From Paenibacillus sp. FSL H7-0331 (GTDB taxonomy: Bacteria; Bacillota; Bacilli; Paenibacillales; NBRC-103111): a stretch of 64,000 nucleotides of DNA. A program made the position numbers and the translations under genes. The notes under the pieces are model-generated. The model ran no database searches. It was given only the letters and a program-made list of their open reading frames with translations, and was not told the origin of the DNA. Shown piece after piece: positions 46,539-54,757 of this stretch. The stretch covers positions 1 through 64,000 of the forward strand of contig NZ_MRTH01000018.1 in NCBI RefSeq assembly GCF_001956045.1, in the 5' to 3' direction. The first letter of the stretch is position 1. Each line of letters opens with the position of its first letter.

Positions 46539-46874
46539 ATGAAAATTTTATTTCATCCAGACCGAGCCGATATCCATCTGTCTTCCGTCCTTTATGCCCT
46601 AAGTGATCCAATCCGTCTTTATCTTGTCGATACGATATATAAATCCGGCGAACGGACCTGTGGGGATATTGATGTTCCCGTCGTGAAGTCAACGGTTTCC
46701 CATCATGCCCGTACACTGCGTGAAGCCGGGATTGTTCATGTCCGTATGCAAGGAACACAGCGCTTCCTTTCGATTCGCACCGAAGATCTCGAAGCCCGTT
46801 TTCCAGGGCTGCTTGCTGCCATACTTCAGGCCCATCAAACCTCGGGAGAATTAATTCCGTTCGCAACAACCTGA
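46539..46874 (+). CDS. ArsR-family (winged-helix) transcriptional regulator
   Basis: A 111-residue regulator. HLSSVLYALSDPIRLYLVDTI, then STVSHHARTLREAGIVHVRM, is the ArsR helix-turn-helix, and GTQRFLSIRTEDLE is the wing. It lacks the ELCVCDL metal-binding cysteine pair; only one Cys (TCGDID) remains, so classical metal sensing is unlikely. The ATG follows AAAGGAGGATCTCAA. It is divergent from the MFS exporter gene and presumably represses it in response to an exported compound. A GC-rich hairpin at 46922-46947 follows. Confidence 0.9.
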   Translation: MKILFHPDRADIHLSSVLYALSDPIRLYLVDTIYKSGERTCGDIDVPVVKSTVSHHARTLREAGIVHVRMQGTQRFLSIRTEDLEARFPGLLAAILQAHQTSGELIPFATT

Positions 46875-46921
46875 TAGACCTTACATTTTATTCCACTTGA
46901 TCGAAATCAATTAACACAACA

Positions 46922-46947
46922 AATAGCAGCCTATCTGGGCTGCTATT
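46922..46947 (+). terminator. Possible terminator after the ArsR gene
   Basis: AATAGCAGCC (46922-46931) pairs with GGGCTGCTATT (46937-46947) around a 5-base loop. The T tract after it is weak (GCTATTT), so strength is uncertain. Confidence 0.6.
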
Positions 46948-47034
46948 GCTATTTGCATATCATGGAGGACAGTTCTTTTACTTCGATTTTATTATAACCA
47001 TCTCATCGATTTTATAAAGGTTCGTTTTGTTAGT

Positions 47035-47056
47035 TTACATAATATTTGTTATGTAA
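47035..47056. repeat. 22-bp palindrome, copy P4
   Basis: TTACATAATATT-TGTTATGTAA, one arm mismatch. It lies in the convergent gap between the ArsR and yhaM genes, 46 bp after the yhaM stop. The left flank TTAGT is shared with copy P5. It has no A/T tracts, so it looks like an operator without a gene rather than a terminator. Confidence 0.6.
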
Positions 47057-47101
47057 TCTTATTGATGAAAGAAATATTCTGAATAGTCTAAATTCATCTT
47101 T

Positions 47102-48058
47102 TTATAATTTCATCCTGTAGATGGCTTTATTTTCTAATCCACGGATCGATTGAGTCCAATTCTCGGCTTCCGGGGTTGTATCCAGTGCATCCTCAACCAT
47201 CTGAAGCTTGGCATCTATGGTGTCAATATGATGAAGAGCAATCGCTTCTGGAATTTGAGGCTGCACAGGACTGCCCCACTCACCAGAGTTATGATGTGAC
47301 AAGACCATATGCTGAAGCGCCAGAACACGATCCGAATTTAAATCTATGTTAGAAAGAATAGCTGCTTCTGTAATCCAGTTTGAAGCCATTGAAATATGAC
47401 CTAACAGCTTGCCATGGACGCTGTATTCGGATACGATCCCGAGTTGAGCGGTCATTTCCTCCGGCTTGGCAATGTCATGAAGGATTATTCCAGCAGTAAG
47501 CAGATCCGGGTTCAAAAATGGCCGCTGCTTGCAAATAAAATCACCCAGTTCGAGCATGCGAACCATATGATAGGCCAAGCCCGCAAAATAGGCATGGTGA
47601 TGGGTTTTGGCAGCTGGGTAATGCATCAGCCTCTCTTCAACCTTTTTCACACAAAATGAAACTATAGTATGCATTTCTTTGTCTTGAATACTGTCCATGG
47701 CCTGCTTGATCGTATAAATCAGATCAACGGGACGGATCGGTGCCGAACGGATAAAATCAGTCAAGAATACACCGTCATCATCGGTAGCTTTGCGTATTTT
47801 GATGATTTTGATCTGCAGCTTTTCTCTATAGGTTTGCACCAATCCCTGTACACGAACCAGTCCCATAGGAAAAAAAGTCTCCTTATCGGTCGTACTGGCA
47901 TCCCAGTATTTTGCCGGAAGCTGTCCGGTCGCATCACACAGAACAATATCCAGATAATCCTTTGCGGGCGTGGAATTGGTTTGTTTGATTTCCAGCTCCT
48001 TGATGAGATAAAACCCAACGAATTCATCTTGGGAATTTAAGGTTTTGATTAAAGACAT
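47102..48058 (-). CDS. yhaM: 3'-5' exoribonuclease YhaM-like protein
   Basis: A 318-residue cytoplasmic nuclease. The N-terminal OB fold covers about residues 10-90 (FVGFYLIKELEIKQTNS, YLDIVLCDATGQLPAKYWDA). The HD domain follows (KTHHHAYFAGLAYHMVRM, then ILHDIAKPEE and LSHHNSGEWGSP), with the metal ligands His-His-Asp present. YhaM trims RNA and single-stranded DNA from the 3' end with Mn2+. The length equals the Bacillus protein (about 314). It begins 60 bp after the CYTH gene stop and could be in one transcript with it. Confidence 0.93.
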   Translation of the reverse strand: MSLIKTLNSQDEFVGFYLIKELEIKQTNSTPAKDYLDIVLCDATGQLPAKYWDASTTDKETFFPMGLVRVQGLVQTYREKLQIKIIKIRKATDDDGVFLTDFIRSAPIRPVDLIYTIKQAMDSIQDKEMHTIVSFCVKKVEERLMHYPAAKTHHHAYFAGLAYHMVRMLELGDFICKQRPFLNPDLLTAGIILHDIAKPEEMTAQLGIVSEYSVHGKLLGHISMASNWITEAAILSNIDLNSDRVLALQHMVLSHHNSGEWGSPVQPQIPEAIALHHIDTIDAKLQMVEDALDTTPEAENWTQSIRGLENKAIYRMKL

Positions 48059-48118
48059 CGTTATTCCTCCTCAGGACTTTTCGTAGAAAAGTCAACTTCT
48101 CGATAATCAGCTCGATCC

Positions 48119-48613
48119 TTAGATGGATGTCTGAAGCTGGATCCACAGCGTTTTGTTGCGGAATTCTTCCTCTTGTCCAAGCTCCTTACCAAACCAATCC
48201 GGTGCTTCGAACCTTTGCGCTGCATGGAGATCCGGAAACTCGACCTCTACAACCACAAGCGCTATTTGCTTGTATTCGTCTATTTCATATAAAGTACCTT
48301 GATGATCCACCGAAGTACGCACTTTTTCCAAAGGAACCAACCCTGAACGAGACAATAATTGCTGATAAATAGCCTCTGAAATGGTATATTCGATTTCTTC
48401 TCTAACCATGCCATGTCCTGACTTAAATGTATGCGTATAGTGGCAGGTTCCGTCAACATCTATCAGCTGGCGTACCCTGATTTCCTCATCCTTGGAAAAA
48501 GCCAGGTAAGTTTGATAAATCGTTTGCTTTGAAATCAACGTAACATTCGCCTGATCCAGCTCAGCCTGCGGGAACGCTGGTAATAAAAATTTTTTTTCGA
48601 TTTCGATACCCAT
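48119..48613 (-). CDS. CYTH-domain phosphatase/cyclase-like protein
   Basis: A 164-residue triphosphate tunnel enzyme. The EIEKKF signature (residues 3-8, in MGIEIEKKFLLP) defines the family. Basic and acidic residues of the tunnel alternate along EIRVRQL, HTFKSGHGMVREEIEY and VEVEFPDL. Members hydrolyse tripolyphosphate or thiamine triphosphate, or cyclise ATP; short bacterial forms are usually phosphatases. The ATG follows GAGGGGGGTCGCTA. YhaM lies downstream in the same direction. Confidence 0.9.
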   Translation of the reverse strand: MGIEIEKKFLLPAFPQAELDQANVTLISKQTIYQTYLAFSKDEEIRVRQLIDVDGTCHYTHTFKSGHGMVREEIEYTISEAIYQQLLSRSGLVPLEKVRTSVDHQGTLYEIDEYKQIALVVVEVEFPDLHAAQRFEAPDWFGKELGQEEEFRNKTLWIQLQTSI

Positions 48614-48805
48614 TAGCGACCCCCCTCTTCTAATTTATGCACGAATTACATTATAAATTTAAAACCTGTGCTTGTCGATACTGATTGACTGGCATGATCC
48701 TTAATCGCTGACAATGGAATCGCATAGCGAGAGACCTGTAACCCAATTAGGCATTTACACATAATCTGTTATCAATCATAAAATGAACAACTGGAGGTTT
48801 ATTGT

Positions 48806-49285
48806 ATGTATGTGATCAATCCTTATTGGAGTAGATCCACGTTTAAGCCAGTCTGGTCCGTATCTACCTCGCAAGCACTAAATTTAATAAGAGAAGCCGT
48901 CCAAGGTGAGCGAAATGATGAGTTATTTTATGATGAACTTATCAAAATGGCCCCAAACTCAGAGCAATCATCGATAATTGCTTCAATACGTGATGATGAA
49001 CGCGGTCATAATCGTATGTTCCGGGGTATGTATAAAGAGATAACCGGTCATGAAATAACAGGCATCAGCAATGAAAAATATGAGCGGGTAGAATCCTATA
49101 TCGAAGGATTACAGAGGGCTCTTCGAGGTGAATTGTCTGCAGTCGAGAAATATCGAAAAATATGGTTTGGTCTGCCAGCTGGTATTTATCGAGACACCGT
49201 ATTTGGGATCATCTTAGATGAATTGAAGCATGCAAGTCTATACAATTATTTGTTTACTTTGAATCATACGAACCGTTCCCGTTAA
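48806..49285 (+). CDS. Ferritin-like domain protein
   Basis: A 159-residue four-helix protein. Metal-ligand-like residues are spaced as in rubrerythrin/ferritin folds: Glu in REAVQGERNDELFYDELI, ERGH in RDDERGHNRMF, Glu in GELSAVEKYRKIW, and ELKH in LDELKHASLYNYL. The N-terminal 25 residues (INPYWSRSTFKPVWS) are aromatic-rich and unlike ferritins; similar proteins occur in spore-forming Bacillota. The ATG follows CTGGAGGTTTATTGT. Its job may be iron or peroxide handling; no partner gene is near. Confidence 0.82.
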   Translation: MYVINPYWSRSTFKPVWSVSTSQALNLIREAVQGERNDELFYDELIKMAPNSEQSSIIASIRDDERGHNRMFRGMYKEITGHEITGISNEKYERVESYIEGLQRALRGELSAVEKYRKIWFGLPAGIYRDTVFGIILDELKHASLYNYLFTLNHTNRSR

Positions 49286-49332
49286 TAATAAAGCATCACT
49301 CGTAAGTTCAATCGCATTAAGGGTAAATAAAA

Positions 49333-49357
49333 ACCCCTGAAGCTTATATTCAGGGGT
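49333..49357 (-). terminator. Terminator of the MarR-dioxygenase operon
   Basis: ACCCCTGAA (49333-49341) and TTCAGGGGT (49349-49357) form a perfect stem. In minus-strand sense a T-rich tract follows. It lies about 20 bp after the dioxygenase stop and may also stop the convergent ferritin-like gene. Confidence 0.88.
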
Positions 49358-49379
49358 CTGCATCTTCAGCCTATTGTGC

Positions 49380-50354
49380 TTAAACTGTGCGCTTGGTAGA
49401 AAGTGGCCTCAGGTTAGCTTCAATCGATTGGCGTTGATCCTCCAGGAACGGCGGTAAAGCTAGAGATTCACCCAAGGTTTCAAAAGGCTCATCTGTATCA
49501 AATCCGGGACCGTCTGTTGCGAGCTCAAATAAAATACCGTTAGGTTCACGGAAGTACAAGGAACGGAAATAATATCTTTCCACGAATCCGGAATTACGTA
49601 ATCCCGCTTTATTCAGCACCTCAATCCAGCTAAGCAATTCTTCCTTGTCATCCACGCGAAAAGCCACATGATGCACACCACCCTTGCCAAGCGCGGCGAC
49701 TGACAGATCACTACGTGGCTCAACCTGCACTTCTGAACCTGATCCCCCTGCCCCTACCTGCATAACGATTATATCTTCTTGCCCTTTAACCAATGCAGGG
49801 ATTCGATTCTTCTCCGTAAAGCCGATCAACTTGAGAGCGGCCAGTGTAGAATCGGGCTTGCGAACTGTAAGCTTTACTGGTCCGAGTCCAATAATACCGA
49901 ATTCGGCAGGTACCGGACTTTGATCCCATGGAATACCACCCTTCACGCCTGAATTTGTCTCATCAGAAACAAGTAAGAGCTGCTGACCTTCCGGATCCTC
50001 GAAGAAAATAACGTTACGGCCTGCAAATTCTGTAATGGCTGTATGCTTGACGCCATGCTCTGCAAAACGGTCCAGCCAATATTTCAGCGCCGTGTCACTC
50101 GGTACCCGCAAGGAAGTACCCGAAATGCTGCTTGCTCCCGCACGAGTCGGCCCGATACCGGGAAAGTCAAAGAACGTTAGCTCGGTTCCTGGATTGCCCC
50201 GTTCGTCCCCATAGAATAGATGATAAGCGGATGTATCATCCTGGTTGACGGTTTTTTTGATCAATCGCATACCTAGAACTTCGGTATAGAACTTGAAATT
50301 GCCGGGTGCATCCCCAGTCATAGCCGATAAATGATGAATTCCTTTAACGTTCAT
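49380..50354 (-). CDS. Ring-cleaving dioxygenase, MhqA/MhqO-like glyoxalase fold
   Basis: A 324-residue vicinal-oxygen-chelate enzyme with two glyoxalase modules. The metal ligands are likely His in GIHHLSAMTGD near the N-terminus, His in GGVHHVAFRV and Glu in PNGILFELATDGPGF. FYTEVLGMRLIKKTVNQDDTSAYHLFYGD is the family start. The Bacillus homologues MhqO and MhqE protect against methylhydroquinone and catechols. The gene follows a MarR gene by 13 bp, as in mhq-type operons, and ends in a strong terminator. Confidence 0.92.
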   Translation of the reverse strand: MNVKGIHHLSAMTGDAPGNFKFYTEVLGMRLIKKTVNQDDTSAYHLFYGDERGNPGTELTFFDFPGIGPTRAGASSISGTSLRVPSDTALKYWLDRFAEHGVKHTAITEFAGRNVIFFEDPEGQQLLLVSDETNSGVKGGIPWDQSPVPAEFGIIGLGPVKLTVRKPDSTLAALKLIGFTEKNRIPALVKGQEDIIVMQVGAGGSGSEVQVEPRSDLSVAALGKGGVHHVAFRVDDKEELLSWIEVLNKAGLRNSGFVERYYFRSLYFREPNGILFELATDGPGFDTDEPFETLGESLALPPFLEDQRQSIEANLRPLSTKRTV

Positions 50355-50367
50355 GTTGATCCATCCT

Positions 50368-50808
50368 TTACGATTTTAGTTTTTTTAACAAATCCAGCAG
50401 TTGCTTCTGTTCCGAAGGATTCAGATTGTTAAATTGAGCCGCCTGGAATTGCTCCTGCATAGGAACAACATCATCGAATAAGGCCTTACCCTCTGCTGTT
50501 AATGATACATACTTGGTTTTCCAATCCTGTTCACGCGTAATCCACCCAAGCTCTTCAACCTTTTGAATGATCTGGGCAATATTGCCTTTGGTTACGACGA
50601 GCTTGTCGGCCAAATCCTGCTGACTGATACGTCCCGCCGCGCCCACTTGGGCCAACACATCAAACTGCGCTGCGGTTATGTCCCATTTTTTCAAATGCGA
50701 ATTGGTTTCACGAATGCTTTGGTTATAGAAGCGGGATAGCCGAAACCACAGCAATATGCCTAACCGCTTTTCCTGTTTGCTTAAAGCGTGCATTTCATTG
50801 TCTGCCAC
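50368..50808 (-). CDS. MarR-family transcriptional regulator, MhqR-like
   Basis: A 146-residue MarR protein. The winged helix-turn-helix is GRISQQDLADKLVVTKGNIAQII with the wing DWKTKYVSLTAEGKALF. No cysteine is present, so it is not a thiol-based OhrR-type sensor. MhqR of Bacillus, which also pairs with a ring-cleaving dioxygenase, senses quinones by a non-thiol route. It lies directly upstream of the dioxygenase gene. The perfect repeat GTTTAG-N2-CTAAAC in its upstream region is the candidate operator. Confidence 0.9.
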   Translation of the reverse strand: MADNEMHALSKQEKRLGILLWFRLSRFYNQSIRETNSHLKKWDITAAQFDVLAQVGAAGRISQQDLADKLVVTKGNIAQIIQKVEELGWITREQDWKTKYVSLTAEGKALFDDVVPMQEQFQAAQFNNLNPSEQKQLLDLLKKLKS

Positions 50809-50848
50809 AATAGCATCATCCCTCTTGTATAACGGTAATCATATATTG

Positions 50849-50862
50849 GTTTAGCACTAAAC
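50849..50862. promoter_or_regulatory. Inverted repeat upstream of the MarR gene
   Basis: GTTTAG-CA-CTAAAC is a perfect 6-2-6 palindrome 41 bp upstream of the MarR start. A second half-like stretch, CTAAACTAATA, follows at 50881. It differs from the palindrome family at 51944, so two regulators may act in this region. Confidence 0.55.
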
Positions 50863-50929
50863 TCATTATCAGTATATATCTAAACTAATAAAAAAGCAAT
50901 CCTGTACCTTTCTACGTGTGGATCCATCC

Positions 50930-51736
50930 TTAATCCTCATGCAGCCAAGCGCCTATAGCTCCCGCATACTCACCATTTTCAATAAACAAAGGCGCTGCCC
51001 CTCTTAGCTTCGTATAACGCTGCACCACATCTTTAAGCAGATTATTCCCAATAAACGAGGAACCAATAAAAATAACGGTGGTCGCCCCCGACTGCCCGGC
51101 AGCAAGTACGCTAACCGTAGCAACCGTTTCTCCTACTAAACCGACTACAGACGCTAACAGCTCTTCTCTGGAAAAAGGAGGATGGGAAGCCCCTTGCAAA
51201 ATACGTCCAAAATTGCTTGCTGTCAGGTCACCAGGGATTGGCGGCTCAACTCCCTCATAAATATGACTGACCTTTAGATCGATTCGATCACGTGATCCTT
51301 TGGCTGCCGCTAGTATAATTTCTTCGTAATTTGTTAACCCTGTTAACAATTGAGATAAGCCTATCAAGGTCCCGCCTCCAACTCCTGTACCGCCAAGCCG
51401 CCGGTGTTGGCCGCTGTCTATCAAGTGGATCGAAGTGCCCGTGCCAACATTGGTGACCACATACTGGCTCTCCGTTACACCGAGCTTTTCCAAAAAATAT
51501 TCCACCCCTCTACAGGTAGCATCAAATTCAACCAGTTCCGCAGCTTTAAGGTGGATGAGAGACTGCAGCGTAGAAGCCTTTCCACCGGTCATACAAATTC
51601 GGGCATTGTCCCTCCCATTAATCCAATCTGCTACATGATCCAGCTCGGAAACCGGAAATTTGTTTAAAATAAGCGAATTGTGCTCCATATAGGCGATTTT
51701 GATCAGTGTTCCTCCGGCATCAATTCCAATATTCAT
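50930..51736 (-). CDS. coaW: Type II pantothenate kinase
   Basis: A 268-residue kinase of the ASKHA fold that phosphorylates pantothenate, the first step of coenzyme A synthesis. NIGIDAGGTLIKIAY is the phosphate-1 motif, TNVGTGTSIHLI phosphate-2, and IFIGSSFIGNNLL the adenosine motif. This eukaryote-like type, found in staphylococci and bacilli, is usually not inhibited by CoA. The ATG follows GGGAGGAACGAACT. A degenerate copy of the 22-bp palindrome lies 42 bp upstream. Confidence 0.92.
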   Translation of the reverse strand: MNIGIDAGGTLIKIAYMEHNSLILNKFPVSELDHVADWINGRDNARICMTGGKASTLQSLIHLKAAELVEFDATCRGVEYFLEKLGVTESQYVVTNVGTGTSIHLIDSGQHRRLGGTGVGGGTLIGLSQLLTGLTNYEEIILAAAKGSRDRIDLKVSHIYEGVEPPIPGDLTASNFGRILQGASHPPFSREELLASVVGLVGETVATVSVLAAGQSGATTVIFIGSSFIGNNLLKDVVQRYTKLRGAAPLFIENGEYAGAIGAWLHED

Positions 51737-51777
51737 AGTTCGTTCCTCCCAATGTTAACGACCTAACAGCCATTTAG

Positions 51778-51800
51778 TTAACATTATTAATATTATGTAT
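51778..51800. promoter_or_regulatory. Degenerate palindrome copy P6
   Basis: TTAACATTATTA-ATATTATGTAT with the left flank TTAGT matches copies P4 and P5 (TTAGTTTACATAATA) at most positions, but the left arm is imperfect. It lies 42 bp upstream of coaW. It shares the divergent intergenic region with P5. Confidence 0.4.
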
Positions 51801-52124
51801 CATTAATTGATATTCTCATCCCTTGATTAAAAGATATAATCATCATTTTACCAGATTTGCTGCATTTCATGTAAGATTACATCCGATTTGGGCCTACAAA
51901 AAAGCAACCTCTCGACTACTCTAATCAAATAACGATATTTAGTTTACATAATAATAGTTATGTAATCAAATTCCTCCCCCCTGCTTGTGAAAGTTCGAAA
52001 AATGCATCACTTATTTTCACTTGATAACTCGTTCCTGACATACTGTTGTCAACAAGGATGGTTTATGATTGCTTCAAGTACGGCTTCACCATTCAACTTG
52101 ATAACAGAAAGGAACGGGATTCAA
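51801..52124. other. Intergenic region upstream of the MFS exporter gene
   Basis: AT-rich, with palindrome copy P5 at 51944-51965. An in-frame extension from 51987 to 52124 is open but has no ribosome binding site and no MFS-like sequence, so it is treated as leader. No clear -35/-10 pair is seen beyond the AT-rich palindrome itself. Confidence 0.5.
51944..51965. promoter_or_regulatory. 22-bp palindrome, copy P5, upstream of the MFS exporter gene
   Basis: TTACATAATAAT-AGTTATGTAA, with one arm mismatch and the left flank TTTAG. Of the five good copies it is the only one placed as an operator: 160 bp upstream of the exporter ATG. A repressor of the MarR type is plausible. Confidence 0.6.
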
Positions 52125-53654
52125 ATGAAACAAGTGCAGAACAAAATGGGGGTTATCATTACAGGACTAATGCTCGCTATCCTGATGGCCTCGATGGATA
52201 ACACGATTGTGGCGACGGCGATGGGAACAATTGTTGGTGAGATTGGCGGTCTCGATAAATTTGTCTGGGCCACTTCGGCCTATATGGTGGCGGAGATGGC
52301 GGGCATGCCGATATTTGGCAAACTGTCCGATATGTATGGACGCAAACGTTTTTTTGTATTCGGTATCGTCGTATTTATGATTGGATCTGCTTTATGCGGA
52401 TTGGCGGAATCGATCGTTCAGCTTAGTGCTTATAGAGCGATACAAGGTATCGGTGCGGGCGCGATGGTATCGATAGCGTTCACGATCATGTTCGATGTCG
52501 TTCCACCTGAGAATAGAGGAAAAATGACAGGCATGTTCGGTGCTTTGTTCGGCATGTCGAGTGTTGCCGCTCCGCTGCTCGGCGGTTATATAACCGACTA
52601 TTTGAATTGGGTTTGGATATTTTACATCAATTTACCGCTCGGTTTGATTGCGTTCGTCTTGATTGTGTTTTTCTACAAAGAATCGACAGAGCATTCCAAG
52701 CAGAAAATCGATTTTCTTGGCGGCTTCCTGTTGGTTGGAGCGATCATCTGCCTCATGTTCGGTGTTGAGCTCGGCGGCAAAGCGTATGCATGGGGATCAC
52801 CGCAAATTTTGGGCTTGTTTGCAGGCTTCGCGATTCTTACTATTTTGCTTGTCTTTGTAGAAAAAAAGGCAGCTGAGCCCATCATTTCATTCCGCATGTT
52901 CCGTAATCGGCTCTATGCGACAAGCAATCTGGTTGCGATGCTCGGCGGAGCGACGTTCATAACCGCATCCATGTTCATACCCATCTACATTCAAGGCGTA
53001 CTAGGCGGCACTGCGACGAACGCCGGACTTATACTGCTTCCGATGATGGTCGGGTCAGTCGTAACTGCAACTGTGGGTGGATTCTTAATGTCTAAGCTGC
53101 CCTATCGGACCATCCTGATTCCTACACTTATCATCCTGATCGCCGGAATGGCACTTCTAACCACACTGTCAACGGAATCTTCGCGTTTACTAATCACAGT
53201 GTATATGATCCTCGTAGGTCTGGGCATCGGTGCTTCCTTCTCGGTACTCAGCAGCGCTGCCATTCATTCGTTCCCTGCTGCACAGCGAGGAGCGGCTACT
53301 TCTACACAGAACTTCAATCGTTCGCTCGGCATGACACTTGGTATTACGATATTCGGCATCATTCAGAGTCACTCACTAACAGATAAGCTGACGCAGGCAT
53401 TTGGTAGTAGCGGAACGAATATACCGAAGAATATCAACTTTAGCGACCCCTATGTTCTGATGAATCCCGCAATCCGCCAATCGATGGACGGAAACACACT
53501 GAATACGATTACGGAGGGGCTATCGTCTTCCATCGTCGGCACCTTTGCATGGAGCCTCATCCCGGCAGTATTGGCACTAAGCGCTGCCTTCATTATGAGT
53601 CGAGAGAAATTGGCTCAAGCGACAGATACGGATGGTTACTCCGCTTCACATTAA
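52125..53654 (+). CDS. MFS drug efflux transporter, EmrB/QacA (DHA2) type
   Basis: A 509-residue 14-helix exporter from the ATG at 52125, which follows AAAGGAACGGGATTCAA. ILMASMDNTIVATAMGTIVGEI is helix 1 (the D-x-T-I-V motif D1 of DHA2 pumps), FGKLSDMYGRKRFF is motif A, and SSVAAPLLGGYITDYL is motif C. WVWIFYINLPLGLIAFVLI is the usual helix 6 block. A WYL-type regulator gene and an SDR gene follow in the same direction. The palindrome P5 upstream suggests ligand-induced expression. Confidence 0.93.
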   Translation: MKQVQNKMGVIITGLMLAILMASMDNTIVATAMGTIVGEIGGLDKFVWATSAYMVAEMAGMPIFGKLSDMYGRKRFFVFGIVVFMIGSALCGLAESIVQLSAYRAIQGIGAGAMVSIAFTIMFDVVPPENRGKMTGMFGALFGMSSVAAPLLGGYITDYLNWVWIFYINLPLGLIAFVLIVFFYKESTEHSKQKIDFLGGFLLVGAIICLMFGVELGGKAYAWGSPQILGLFAGFAILTILLVFVEKKAAEPIISFRMFRNRLYATSNLVAMLGGATFITASMFIPIYIQGVLGGTATNAGLILLPMMVGSVVTATVGGFLMSKLPYRTILIPTLIILIAGMALLTTLSTESSRLLITVYMILVGLGIGASFSVLSSAAIHSFPAAQRGAATSTQNFNRSLGMTLGITIFGIIQSHSLTDKLTQAFGSSGTNIPKNINFSDPYVLMNPAIRQSMDGNTLNTITEGLSSSIVGTFAWSLIPAVLALSAAFIMSREKLAQATDTDGYSASH

Positions 53655-53740
53655 CATTTGTAAATTGGATCTGGACTCACAGTTGTCGGGAATTATGGTA
53701 TATGATTAATGTAATATTGCCCGAAATTGGAGGTGCATCA

Positions 53741-54712
53741 ATGAAACTCGAACGGCTAATGGCCATCACGATTCTTTTATTAAACCGCAGACGTGTGCAA
53801 GCGCAAGAGCTGGCTGATCGGCTTGAAGTATCTTTACGGACGATTTACCGCGATTTGGAGTCATTGAGCCTGGCTGGAATCCCGATTGTATCGTATACAG
53901 GTACAGAAGGCGGCTATGAAATTATGGACAGCTTTCGTATGGACCGACAGATGTTATCTTTTGATGACCTACTTGCCCTCTTTACAGCGCTGCGCGGTCT
54001 CCAGTCGACACAAGCGTTGAATCATACCCATGTAGACCGGCTGCTTGATAAAGTAGGGGCACTGGTCTCACAAGCAGAACAAGGACGTTTAGCTGAACGC
54101 GATCAGGTTCTAATCGATTTTACCCCATGGAGAAACAGTGAGACCGAACGAAGCAAATATGAGTCTCTGCAAAAATCCGTAAATGACAAAAAGTTAATCC
54201 GTTTTACCTATACAGACGGCCAAGGTGAAGAATCAGAACGTTGTGTCGAGCCGATGGGACTTGTGCTCAAAAAATATTCCTGGTATTTGCACGGTTACTG
54301 TTTGAACCGCACGGATTACCGGATTTTCAAGCTTTCACGTCTTCGGGATATGCAGGTCCTGGATGAATCCTTCAATCGCCGGGCTATGACACTTACTAAA
54401 CTGAATGAACGATGGGGAACGCCCCAACATCAACAGACGGTCGATCTTGTCCTTCGATTCACAGGTGAGGCTAAAGTGTCCGCTGCGGATCGGTTTGATG
54501 AAAATGAGATCGAAAGGATGCCGGATGGTTCACTTCTTGTGCGGACCACATTTCCTGATGGGAAATGGATCATTGGCTTTTTGCTTCATTATAAAACCGA
54601 TTTGATTATTCTGGAGCCTGCCCATATTGCTGCTGAGGTCAGAAAAATGGCTTTGGACATATCCGCTTTGTATCTCGATTCCGGACACGCTGTTCTCAAT
54701 AAGAATGGATAA
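53741..54712 (+). CDS. WYL-domain transcriptional regulator (YafY-like)
   Basis: A 323-residue protein from the ATG at 53741, which follows GGAGGTGCATCA; the longer frame from 53549 runs through the end of the MFS gene. The N-terminal HTH (MKLERLMAITILLLNRR, then QAQELADRLEVSLRTIYRDL) is followed by GIPIVSYTGTEGGYEI. The WYL domain covers the middle (KKLIRFTYTDG, YSWYLHGYCLNRTDYRIFKL) and a C-terminal extension ends the protein. WYL domains bind nucleic-acid-like or small ligands. It probably regulates the flanking SDR or exporter. Confidence 0.92.
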   Translation: MKLERLMAITILLLNRRRVQAQELADRLEVSLRTIYRDLESLSLAGIPIVSYTGTEGGYEIMDSFRMDRQMLSFDDLLALFTALRGLQSTQALNHTHVDRLLDKVGALVSQAEQGRLAERDQVLIDFTPWRNSETERSKYESLQKSVNDKKLIRFTYTDGQGEESERCVEPMGLVLKKYSWYLHGYCLNRTDYRIFKLSRLRDMQVLDESFNRRAMTLTKLNERWGTPQHQQTVDLVLRFTGEAKVSAADRFDENEIERMPDGSLLVRTTFPDGKWIIGFLLHYKTDLIILEPAHIAAEVRKMALDISALYLDSGHAVLNKNG

Positions 54713-54757
54713 TGGTCTGAATGGTAAATAAATAATCTGACAAAGGTGGTAATAACA

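Noticed and set aside
51987..52124. N-terminal extension of the MFS exporter from an upstream start
   Set aside because: There is no ribosome binding site and the extra residues are not hydrophobic; the ATG at 52125 fits both the site and the helix 1 start.
53549..53740. N-terminal extension of the WYL regulator
   Set aside because: It overlaps the MFS gene in another frame; the ATG at 53741 has GGAGGTG and gives the HTH its normal position.
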